A DNA stretch of 64,000 nt from Abelmoschus esculentus (Eukaryota; Streptophyta; Magnoliopsida; Malvales; Malvaceae): positions 5,773,501 through 5,837,500 of the forward strand of contig JAUCBN010000023.1 in assembly GCA_035048815.1 (NCBI GenBank), read 5' to 3'. The translations under genes were made by a program, and so were the position numbers. The notes under the pieces are model-generated. The model saw only the letters and a list, made by a program, of their open reading frames with translations, was not told the DNA's origin and ran no database searches. How positions within the stretch are numbered: position 1 is the stretch's first letter; every line of letters starts with the position of its first letter. Below, one piece after another: positions 12,488 through 21,493 of this stretch.

Positions 12488-12944
12488 GGCGGATTTGGGG
12501 AGATTTTCAGGGCTCAGTAAAATGGATTTTAGGTCGAAAATCTGGCAGAGATTGAGAAGTACAAGATTGAGAACACGGCTTTATATTAGACTGTAGTCGC
12601 GAAAGGAAAATTAAAGAGTAAATTTCATCCATGGCCTTAAACTTTTAGTTTTATTCGAATTCAGTCCATAAATTTTGAATATTTTATTTGAATTTTTAAT
12701 GGCTTTAAACACAAAATGCCCCTTGAACTTGATAAATGTAGTAAATAATTCATCGTTCTCTCACTCGACTAATTTGAATTAGTATCGTAACTTTTTACTC
12801 ATTACTTGACTAATCATAAAATATTTGGATTACCAAAAAAACACTTAACTTCCTTTGCAAGTAATCTTTTCCTCGGGAAAATTAAAGCGTAATTTTCATC
12901 CACAAACTTCATTTTTTGTTTTTATTGCATTTTAATCCTCAACT

Positions 12945-15000
12945 TAGAACTCAAATTCCAAATACAAAGTTGATCATTAATTAATTTCATTCCATTTTCA
13001 TAAGATTTTCCACCATCTTTTCAACATGCATATTTCTTCCAAATACAAATGACTGCTAAACGTCAAGATCATGCAAAAACACCCCACTTGTTCATGAACT
13101 TGAAACTATCATACAAAAATATGTAGTCATTTGCAAATTCTCATCATACATTTAAACAAGAAGAAGATCTAAGATCCAACTTGTCTAAAGCACGATCACT
13201 ATTGAAGAAGTTGTTCATTATTCGTACTCGGGTGTCGGTCATACTTGGATGATCTTAGGAGAGTCATATTCTTATAGATATGGTAAAAGAAATGTGTTAA
13301 ATACATGTATTCGACGCTAATACTTCAAGACAAATGAAGAATTAAAGAAACGGAATTTCAGTAGGATCTATTATCAATACATATAAAGAAAGGATATCTT
13401 GCGTTGGATGCATGACATGATATAACATTTTAAAGTCATTCATGGCACTTGCATAGTTTCAATTTCCATGTTAATGTTAGCATGAAAGATCAAAGCCAAG
13501 CTAAAGTTCAAGTTCAAAACTCAACTTTCCTAATAGAATCCTAGATGGAAAGTATATTACTCGATGCACGTTTCCGATAAAGATAAGTATCGAACACGAG
13601 TATAGTTTCGAGTAAAGATCACTGGCTAACAAGAAAGACTCATTTCAATTTCATAGAGAAGTATTACTCTACATGATGAACGAAACAGAGACATTTTCAT
13701 ATGAACATCAAGAACCATATAACAAGAACTCAAACATTACTGCAAAGCTATATTAAAATCCATGTCCATGAAAGCAAAGGAAAGCGTGTTGAAAAGTATA
13801 TAATCTTGAAGAAAGATGAAACCTTCATTAGCCATTGAAGCAGAAGACAAGTCATGGCTTTACTGATTCCAATTCCAAACTTGCATTGCCTTCCCCAACT
13901 CAGAGCTAACATAAGCATCAACACAAGCAAACTGGATTTGCTCTGGGGAAAGCAAAGAAGCTTCCCAATTACTGATGCTTATACTTTCAGGCCTATTGAA
14001 ACCATGAGCACCCAGAAAAATCTGAGCCAAATTCTCCATAGACAGCTGGTTACTTAACCTATATCTATCAGCAGCAACAAGACGAGCATCGACCAGCCTG
14101 GAAACCGAAAGCCCATGGAACGACCGATAAAGCAAGTCGCGGTCAAAATGGTTCCAAACACCGACGAAAGTATTAGAACGATCTTCCAAGAAGCGACGAA
14201 GACAGTAAGGGACGGTGCGTACGTACAGGAGTTGGAAGATGAGGCATTGGCGTTCGACGCAAAGCTGAAGAGTGGCAGCTGGTGGCGGTTCGAAGATAGA
14301 GATAGGATTCCATTGAACTCCGAGGCCGACGACGCGGTACTGGGTGAGGGGAGTGTGGATTCTAGTACGGACTGCTATAAGCCAGTCAATGACTACGAAG
14401 GGGTTGGCAGTTACGATGGTCGTAATGGGAGTCGAGTAGAAAGTTACAGTAAAAGTCCTGAAAAGCTCTGGGTGTGGGTCACGATGGGGTTGGATGGTGA
14501 TGTGTCGGTGGTTCATGGCGGATTTGGGGAGGTTTTCAAGGCTGTATAAAATCGGTTTTAGATCGAAAATCTGGCAGAGAATACGAAGGACAAGAATCAA
14601 GATAGAGGAGAAGGCTGCTTTATATTTGCTGTATCGCGTAAGCTGTCAAGAAAATTAAAGAGAAAATTTCATCCACGTCCTTTAGCATTTGATTTTATTC
14701 GAATTTAGCCCATAAACTTTGTATAATTTCATTAGAATCTTTAACGGTTTTAAACACAAAATGACCATTAAACGTGATAAGTTATGGCAGTTATAAGAAA
14801 CAGTTTTTTTGTTATATTCTTGTTTCTCAATTCATCGAATACTTCAAAATTAGATGATATGAATATTTAACAAGAAATACTCTATAAATCTAATTGATTA
14901 TAACTTAGAGTTCGTAAGTATAAAAAAACTACTTTTTAGTACCATAACTTTTTTAATCATAAAAACTTGTTGTAATTCAAAATTATTTTTAAAAAAATCA
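12945..15000 (-). repeat. Tandem duplication unit 2 (holds pseudo-exonuclease copy 2)
   Basis: Diverged copy of the unit at 10740-12940, in the same order and orientation. Shared sequence runs from the 3' flank (about 12945-13850) through the gene to its upstream side (about 14520-14780, with an AAATTAAAGAG and AAATTTCATCCA block like 12609-12632). The region 15000-16060 between units 2 and 3 is AT-rich without a recognised gene. Confidence 0.65.
13860..14516 (-). CDS. Werner-type exonuclease-fold protein, catalytic residues lost (copy 2)
   Basis: A single-exon frame of 218 residues from the ATG at 14516, which aligns with the starts of copies 1 and 3. An upstream in-frame ATG at 14600 would add 28 residues that the paralogues do not support. 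The fold motifs are VVGLGVQW at 62-69, FVGVWNHFD at 117-125 and FACVDAY at 196-202. As in copy 1, the ExoI Asp and Glu are Gly66 and Gln68. Here the ExoIII Tyr is also changed to Phe196, while Asp125 and Asp200 remain. This is the most diverged of the three and its protein ends just after the exonuclease domain (VWNWNQ). The frame is intact. The function is unknown, and inactive as an exonuclease by inference. Confidence 0.78.
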   Translation of the reverse strand: MNHRHITIQPHRDPHPELFRTFTVTFYSTPITTIVTANPFVVIDWLIAVRTRIHTPLTQYRVVGLGVQWNPISIFEPPPAATLQLCVERQCLIFQLLYVRTVPYCLRRFLEDRSNTFVGVWNHFDRDLLYRSFHGLSVSRLVDARLVAADRYRLSNQLSMENLAQIFLGAHGFNRPESISISNWEASLLSPEQIQFACVDAYVSSELGKAMQVWNWNQ

Positions 15001-15884
15001 TAAAATATACGGATACGTTATGGAGAGGATATTTGCATATCTACAAGCCTATTCAATTTCTCTCTGAGTTTTATCGTGTCTATGTAGCGAAATTCAATTT
15101 GAACAATTCTCCTCTAAAAAGGTCACATCAAGTTTTAGTTATAAGATAAAAAAATTTTAACTCGATTATTTTAACTCAACTCGATTAAATACTCATTATA
15201 TGTCAATTGCTCACCCCTACGCACATGAAAGGTCTTTAAATGGTCATATTCTCGTATCTACTTTAAGAGACTAAGACAAGTACAAGCTAGGAAGCATAGG
15301 TATGGTATTTATATGCCGTTTCAAGTAGCGGGACCAGTTAAGAAACACACCGGAACATTGATGAGTACGGATAAAAATGATCAAAATCGGTTAGAATATT
15401 TTTGAGGACGTTTCCAGGATGACAAATAACCTTCACCGGCATCCCCAAAGTTATTTTACAGTTGAGAAACTCACAAACTTTGGGATAAAATCCAGCGACA
15501 ATAAACAATGAAATTTACAGTAAAAACATGTTGTAGAAAAAACAGAGACAGTCAAGAACAAAGGTAGGAGAAGAAAGCGGGAAGAAGATAAAGAACGTGA
15601 AAGTGAAAAGGATTCTATAAATGTTGTGGGCCCCACAACTTTTTTATTATCATATATAGGCAATTTATTAATTTGTTTTTCTATTTATTTGTTTGGTGAA
15701 ATTTTTTATTCATTAATGTGGTTTCTATTATTATTATTATTATATAAATACTTTAATTTTTTATTTTAATTGTAAATAATTTATAATAAAAATATGATTG
15801 TTTTTACTTTTAACCTATATTAATGTTATATTTTGATGATTATTTTAAATTTTATTATTATTGTTTTAAATATATTATATATAT

Positions 15885-16005
15885 TATTTTATATTTATCG
15901 TACCCTTATCGTACTCATACCTTATAATTTTTAAAATTATCGTTTTCCGTACCCGTCTCCATATCTGTATTTGTCCCCGTATCCATATTGGTGCAACATC
16001 TACGA
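15885..16005. repeat. Dispersed repeat fragment shared with an intron of the SWC5 gene
   Basis: The stretch with ACCTTATAATTTTTAAAATTATCG and GGTGCAACAT resembles 53984-54078 in intron 2 of the SWC5-like gene, in the same orientation, at a rough eye estimate of about three quarters identity. Probably a piece of an unidentified transposable element. Confidence 0.5.
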
Positions 16006-16339
16006 ATACTTCAAACAAAAATGAAAAATCCAAACAAAATAGCTTAAATCAACAGAGATGCTATTTAGTAATGAAAAAACAATTAACACTGGCACTCTTA
16101 TCACATCATGTAAAGAAGGATCTGTTGCAATAGGATGCTGCTGCATCATGCATATCACAGTTTCAAGCCATTAATGGAACTTGCATGAGTTCAATTTCCA
16201 AGCTAAAACAAGCATCAAAGATCCAAACCAAGCTATAATTCAAATCCAACCCTAAACAAGGATTTAAATTGCAGTTGCAGTTACATTTTCAGTCACATTA
16301 CGTTCTATTACAAGTAGAGTTATAAATGAGACGAGATAG

Positions 16340-16860
16340 ATCGCGAGATACTCGAGCTCAACTCGGTCAAAATTTGACTCGAATGGACTCGACTTGAGTT
16401 CTTAACGAGCCGAGCCAAGCTACATGATACTCGACTCGAAAACATAAATATACTATTTTTTTATTTTTTTATAATTTAAAATCTAAATTTTTAAACTTAA
16501 AACCCTAAAATCTAAACCTTAAATATAAGTCTTAAACCCTAAATTAAGATATTAAAACTTAACATTAATAAGTTTGAGTTTATACAACTTGTGTATCAAA
16601 GTTTTTTCTCAACATGGGAGATAAGAGTTACTCGGGTCTAACACAGTAAAAAATCAATCAATACATGACTCAATTAAGCTCGAAAAAAGCTCGAACTCGA
16701 CTCTAGTTCTTAACGAGCCGAGCTCAGATATTTCAGACTTGTTTGAAATTACTCAAGCTCGAACTCGAACTCGACTCAAAATCTTAACAAATTGAACCAA
16801 GCTTAGCATTACTCGAGCTCGACTCGACTTGTTTACGCCCCTAATTACAAGTATCATGAT
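16340..16860. repeat. Dispersed CTCGAGCTCGACTCGA-type repeat, copy 1
   Basis: About 0.5 kb with many overlapping words such as GAGCTCGAACTCGACTC and TTAACGAGCCGAGC on both ends, flanking an AT-rich core with AAACCCTAAA words at about 16500-16545. A related copy lies at 62050-62650, and weaker relatives at 39700-40230 and 42240-42790. No coding capacity. Confidence 0.5.
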
Positions 16861-17267
16861 TGTAATTTTTCCAAGAATCATGTCAAAACTGTTATATAAT
16901 GACTACTATCCTAAAGCATTCCCAATAAAATCTTTGATATAAACTCATGTTACTCGGATTCTAATGCGTGTTTCGAATAAAGATGTGTCTAACAAGAAAA
17001 GTATTGGTCTCCATTGATTATAGTTCTCACTAGCATCACCTAGAAGTGAACTTGTGCTCTATGATCAATGAAGCAGAGACATAGTTAAAATGATCATCCA
17101 TCACAAACAAGAACTGGAACTCAACATTATCTATCAGAAAATTTTTCCAGATTGTAATATGGATTCAGCAAAGTATTAAAATCCATAATGCATGAATCAA
17201 AAGGAAGAGTGTTAAGAAGAAACCCAGATTAACCATGGAAGCAATTCATTTGTTTCTTCCCAGTTCT

Positions 17268-17924
17268 TCAATCTTCCTCCCAATCCCAAACTTTCAATGC
17301 CTTCCCCAATTCAAAGCTAACATAAGCATCAACACAAGCATACTGGACTTGCTCCGAAGAAAGCCGATGAGCATCCCAAGCACTGCGACCGATCCTTTTA
17401 GGCTTCTTAACATCACCGGCGCCAAGTATGATCTCAGCCAATTTCTCCATCGACATCAGTGTACTAAACCCATTTCTCTCGGCCGCAACTTTACCAGCAT
17501 CGACCAGTCTTTGAACTTCTAGCCGGTGCTTCGAACGACGCAGTATGGCTTCGTCGCTATGGTTCCAGACACCGACGAAAGTGTTACGAGCATCGGCCAA
17601 GAAGCGACGGAGAGATAAGGGTACGGCGTTTGCGTGCATGAGTTGGAAGATGAGGCACTGGCGTCCGATGCAGAGTTGGAGAGTGGCAGACGGTGGGGGA
17701 TCAATGGAAGAGGAAGGGTTCCATTGAACACCGAGGCCAACAACCAGTTTGTGGCGGCGGGTACGATGGAGACGGAGGACCCTATAGAGCCAGTTTCGGA
17801 CGACGGAAGGGGTGGCGGTGACGGTGGTGAAGATGGGGTTTGAGAAGAAACTCACGGTGAAAGTTTGGAACCTGTTTGGGTTTGGGTTGAAATGAGGGGA
17901 AATGGTGATGTAATCGGCATTCAT
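17268..17924 (-). CDS. Werner-type exonuclease-fold protein, catalytic residues lost (copy 3)
   Basis: A single-exon frame of 218 residues. The fold motifs are VVGLGVQW at 61-68, FVGVWNHSD at 116-124 and YACVDAYVSFELGK at 195-208. Gly65 and Gln67 replace the ExoI Asp and Glu; Asp124, Tyr195 and Asp199 are kept. It is closer to copy 1 than to its physical neighbour copy 2 through the N-terminal half (for example RRHKLVVGLGVQWNP in both). It ends with VWDWEED, without the long tail of copy 1. The intact frame and conserved domain edges argue for retained function, but not as a canonical exonuclease (inference). Confidence 0.8.
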   Translation of the reverse strand: MNADYITISPHFNPNPNRFQTFTVSFFSNPIFTTVTATPSVVRNWLYRVLRLHRTRRHKLVVGLGVQWNPSSSIDPPPSATLQLCIGRQCLIFQLMHANAVPLSLRRFLADARNTFVGVWNHSDEAILRRSKHRLEVQRLVDAGKVAAERNGFSTLMSMEKLAEIILGAGDVKKPKRIGRSAWDAHRLSSEQVQYACVDAYVSFELGKALKVWDWEED

Positions 17925-18230
17925 GGTGGATTTAGAGGAGAATTCTAGCTCTGAGAAATGGTTTTTCTTGGAAAATCTGGGAAAATTTCGATGGGAAAAT
18001 ATTGATGAGAAAACTGCTAAATTTTCTCCTCTTTTCTGGGGGTTTAAGGGGGAAATACGAAAAAAACCGGAAATTTTGCTGATTTACACTTTACTTCTTT
18101 TGCAAGTAATCTTTGTCTCTGGGAAATTAAATGGTAAATTTCGTCCACGGCCTTTAACTTTTGTTTTTATTGCATTTTAATCCATAACATTTGTATTATT
18201 TCATTCGAATCTATTACTATCTTTTAAAGG

Positions 18231-19118
18231 GATTCATTTTGATCACTTTGACATCATTTTTATTAAGAATTTAGGAAAATAATTGGGGTAAAACACACGT
18301 GTTAAATTAGGACCAAATGGCATAATATAAGGATTAAAAATTAAGAGATTCATTAATTCGTCGAGTGATTAAAAATATTTATATTATCTTATTTTATATA
18401 AATTTTATAAATTTTAGTTTTAATGAAAGTAAAATACTAATGAATGGTCAATTTAGTATTTTATTATTGCTGTTAAAAAATATTTTATTACGATATATAA
18501 AATATATAAATTTATTAAAAACAATTTATGATAATTCATTATTAATATCTTTTTAAATTAATTTTTTAATAATCTTAAGACAATTATAATATAGTATTTG
18601 TTCATATATACTTTTAACTCTTTAAAAATCAAATAATTTATTAAAAAAACATAAATTTTAAATATACTATAAGAAATTAATATAATTTACTTAGAAGTTT
18701 AATTTAAATATAAATACAGTTTAAAATCCTAATTTCAAACATTTTTAATTTTTAACTTCCATCTCTTTAGCATTATTTTTGTATTTAAAACGCTGTTTTT
18801 AGTTAAAAGCTCACCCAAAACGCCATGCTAAATAAAATCAATTTATACATAAATATTATTTCTAAAATTAAACTCGAATATGTTAAAAATAATAATATTT
18901 TTTACCGAGTCCATTCATCGAGTTTACATATTAAATTATATTTATTTTTGAAATAATAGAAAAATGAAAATATTTTAGATATAATCATTATAGCAATACA
19001 AGAAAGATATAGGTTTAAATTTAGCAAGATTAGAGACTAGTCTACCGAGTACCAACCAGATCAGAGGTTTGAATCCTGACGTTAAGAACAGAGAAAATTA
19101 CGTTGAAAGGATCGACCC
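18231..19118. other. AT-rich intergenic region, no gene seen
   Basis: No coding similarity. The stretch 19020-19100 contains a B-box-like GGTTTGAATCC at about 19067-19077 and may be a degraded tRNA-derived SINE whose 3' part is the tandem repeat that follows. Confidence 0.4.
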
Positions 19119-19200
19119 CGACCCCATAATGGTCTCTGTAGTACCTGATCTAGATTAGTCGACCCCATAATGGTCTCTGTAGTACCTGATCTAGATTAGT
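19119..19200. repeat. Perfect 41-bp tandem duplication
   Basis: 19119-19159 and 19160-19200 are identical 41-bp direct copies (each starts CGACCCCATAATGG and ends TCTAGATTAGT). Two perfect copies imply a recent event. The end of the unit resembles the tail of the SINE-like elements at 35041 and 52141. Confidence 0.9.
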
Positions 19201-19673
19201 CTAAGAATGAGTTAAATATCGGTAGTTAAACCAAAAAAAATACCCCAAAAATTTGATTGAATCAGGGAGTCCAAGAAAATATGATAAAAACTATCAAAAA
19301 GAAAGTAATCTGAAGGTAAACCCGAATCAAAAACGAAAACACCGAAGAATTCTGTTGCCAACGGCAAAGGCAAGGGCAGTGAACTCGGCTTCTCTTTCCG
19401 ACGAGGTGTTGTAGATTCCTTTTCAGAATATATGAACAATGTCGTAGGCAAATCTGTCCATGTTAAAGAAAGAACGATAGGCAAAAAGTATGTCGTAAAA
19501 GATAAACTGGAAGCCGGAAAATTTTCATTCCTACGATTTCCCGGCTCGACCGAGCGTTATTAGCAACTTAAACAAAAACCAGCAGAGGCAATGCAGAATC
19601 TATGAATTAAAAACTAGGTTTTGAATTTTGATTGTGTGTGCAACAGTCTGTGCCTGTGTAGCATTGCAAGAAA

Positions 19674-20186
19674 CTAGAAAGGATACGTCCAGAATAGCAC
19701 GAATGACTGCAAAATTTTAAAGAACGTCGTTAGCCGATGAAGGTTTAGAGCACGGAATATGCAAGTGCAACTCGAAACTTAACGAAGCTTACCATAAGTC
19801 CACCCATGAAACCATCGAGTATAACCCGGTTCCAGCTATCGAAGTATGACTGAACCGAGAACTTTGCCTTTGCTACGAGTCCAATTGAAGTAATTGCCAT
19901 GACAAGAAAATAAAACACAAACCCCATTAAGCCTGTGAATCCTAAAATCCCGGCAATAACCCCTCCGATGATAGACATGAATGTTCGGCTGCAAATTGGA
20001 ACTGAACTTAGACATCGACATTTGAGACATATAATATCACATTTCATTTCTGTAAACATGGAGATCAAACCTGTAATATACAACTTTCATGTTATTCTGC
20101 ATATTTTCCGTGCTAAAAATCGGCAAATCGTTCATAACTTCACTTGATTTCTTCTCAGACGAAGTTGAATCACTACGTCCAGCCAC
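19674..20186 (-). pseudogene. EMC6: EMC6-like gene (ER membrane complex subunit 6) with lost start codon and altered C terminus
   Basis: EMC6 is a small subunit of the ER membrane protein complex that helps insert membrane proteins. Coding exons inferred on the minus strand are 20071-20186, 19793-19988 and 19674-19706, with GT-AG borders, giving 114 residues. Plant EMC6 motifs are clear: IIGGVIAGILGFTG, a hydrophobic FVFYFLVMAITSIG segment, SYFDSWNR and GFMGGLM|SFVLFW across the last intron. Two lesions stand out. The expected initiator is GTG (20184-20186) inside an otherwise typical GTGGCTGG context where ATGGCTGG is expected; the next in-frame ATG is 17 codons on. The last exon stops after FWTYPF, about six residues short of the usual end. 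Introns are kept, so it is not a processed copy. A 5' UTR exon ending near 20860 is likely. It could be a decaying paralogue, a gene using an internal or non-AUG start, or a base-call error. Confidence 0.75.
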
Positions 20187-21493
20187 AATAACTTTCTGGA
20201 AACAGAAACCAGATACATGAGTTAAACTGTGAACATCATACAAACAACCAATAATCTCGATTCGATAATTTTAAAGAAACGAATAAAAATGATTTTAGAG
20301 AGAAACCAAACGTTTTATACTAGTTAAAATTTATGGATCGAGCATCGAAGGAGCTTCCGGGAGCCAATGAGTCCAATGCCCTTGCCAGCAGCCAGCCACC
20401 CCTTGGATCCAGTCGATGAACATTAACAAGATTTTTCGAAGCAACTCAAAGAAACACTCGAAAAGTGAGATTTTCTCAGGAATTGGCCAATAGAAACTAA
20501 TAATCCAAATTCATAGGCTTGTTGAAGAGAACAAAAAATTAGCTAAGCTTCATGATTCCAATAACCCAAGAGAAGTAAGGGCAGCAGCTTTTGGAGATTC
20601 GATTCAAAAGAAATCCCCAAAACCCCAGAATTCCAACTAATTAGTACGAATTACGAAAGAAAATAACGAAAAATTAACCTAATTTTTCCACATCCAAGAT
20701 AATTGAAACCTAGGGATCGTATTAGATCTAAGCATCCAGAAACCATTCAAAAACAAACAATAAAATACAAATTAAAATCGAATTTTGACGATGAAGCACT
20801 GTATTGCAATCATAAACAACAAATTTAAACAAAAAACGAAGAGAAATATTTACCCAGAGGATCGGAGAATACGATGCTAAAGACTTTGTCTTTTCTTTTG
20901 CTAGCTACTGGGAATTTCCACTCACGTGTTATTCATAAATTTCTCGTTTTCCCCTCAATACTTTTAGGAATTACGGGAAGGTCCCCAAATAATGTATTAC
21001 ATGTAATTCAAGTCCTTTTGCAGGTTGTGAAGTTTAGTAGTGTCCCTAATCAAAAAAAAAATTCAGTATCATCCTCGAAATTTTTTGATACGCTTAGTCT
21101 TAAACTTGGATTTTCAACCTTCGATGATTCGACAAATTAATCCGAACCGAAATGATCCAAAATTTAAAAACTCGAATTAACCAAATCCAGATTGCCTGAC
21201 CACCCAAGTCCAAGCACATTTGACATGTATAGTTCCATTGAAAGAAACCATTCATTTTCATTGTCTGATTCTGGAGATTGCTGAGGCGTACAAAGCAAAA
21301 CCTCTCCTATTGTTATATAAGCTATGGTCAGCTATTCTTTCCATGCATTTTAAACCAGTATGAATATGTTCATATCTATTTATTCGACGAAAAAGAAGTT
21401 AGGATGAAGATAAAATCCTATACGAAATCTGCATGATTTATGCTTCATGGAGACTTTCCAATCGTCGATGCCTTGGAAAAGCTCGATGACTGT
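20187..21493. other. EMC6 upstream region and intergenic space before the DnaJ gene
   Basis: Contains the probable EMC6 5' leader intron (about 20200-20860) with a donor-like CTCTGGGTAAAT (minus strand) near 20860. From 20900 to 21493 I see no gene; part of it will be the 3' UTR of the DnaJ gene. A 100-codon + frame at 21447 is a shadow of the DnaJ last exon. Confidence 0.45.

Larger units (their letters stand above)
10740..12940 (-). repeat. Tandem duplication unit 1 (holds pseudo-exonuclease copy 1)
   Basis: This segment shares long stretches with 12945-14900 and, more distantly, with 16060-18230. Examples are the block around 10765-10850 against 13000-13085 (AAGATTTTCCACCAT and TTCTTCCAAATACAAATG) and 11220-11330 against 13500-13620. 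The duplicated unit includes the gene and its 3' flank, so the three genes arose by segmental tandem duplication, not retroposition. Confidence 0.7.
16060..18230 (-). repeat. Tandem duplication unit 3 (holds pseudo-exonuclease copy 3)
   Basis: Third unit of the local array. The upstream flank at about 18100-18190 matches 12855-12940 (CTTTTGCAAGTAATCTTT and TTTTTATTGCATTTTAATCC segments). The 3' flank at about 16110-16210 and 16910-17220 resembles those of units 1 and 2, and is interrupted by the repeat at 16340-16860. Confidence 0.6.

Noticed and set aside
12221..12520. A 99-codon + strand frame over the start of pseudo-exonuclease copy 1
   Set aside because: It is the antisense shadow of the minus-strand gene; the minus frame has family motifs and two paralogues with the same start.
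13860..14600. The longer start at 14600 for copy 2
   Set aside because: The extra 28 residues are not in copies 1 and 3, whose starts align with the ATG at 14516.
16500..16545. Interstitial telomere-like AAACCCTAAA words (also near 10500, 43510, 57540, 59520)
   Set aside because: The words are degenerate and scattered, never a clean tandem of the plant telomere heptamer. They fit AT-rich drift or repeat fragments better than telomere insertion.
19745..19790. Reading EMC6 through as MVSFVKFRVALAYSVL
   Set aside because: The GTAAGC after GGLM is a good donor and an exon encoding SFVLFW lies downstream at 19674-19706, so the read-through is intron sequence.
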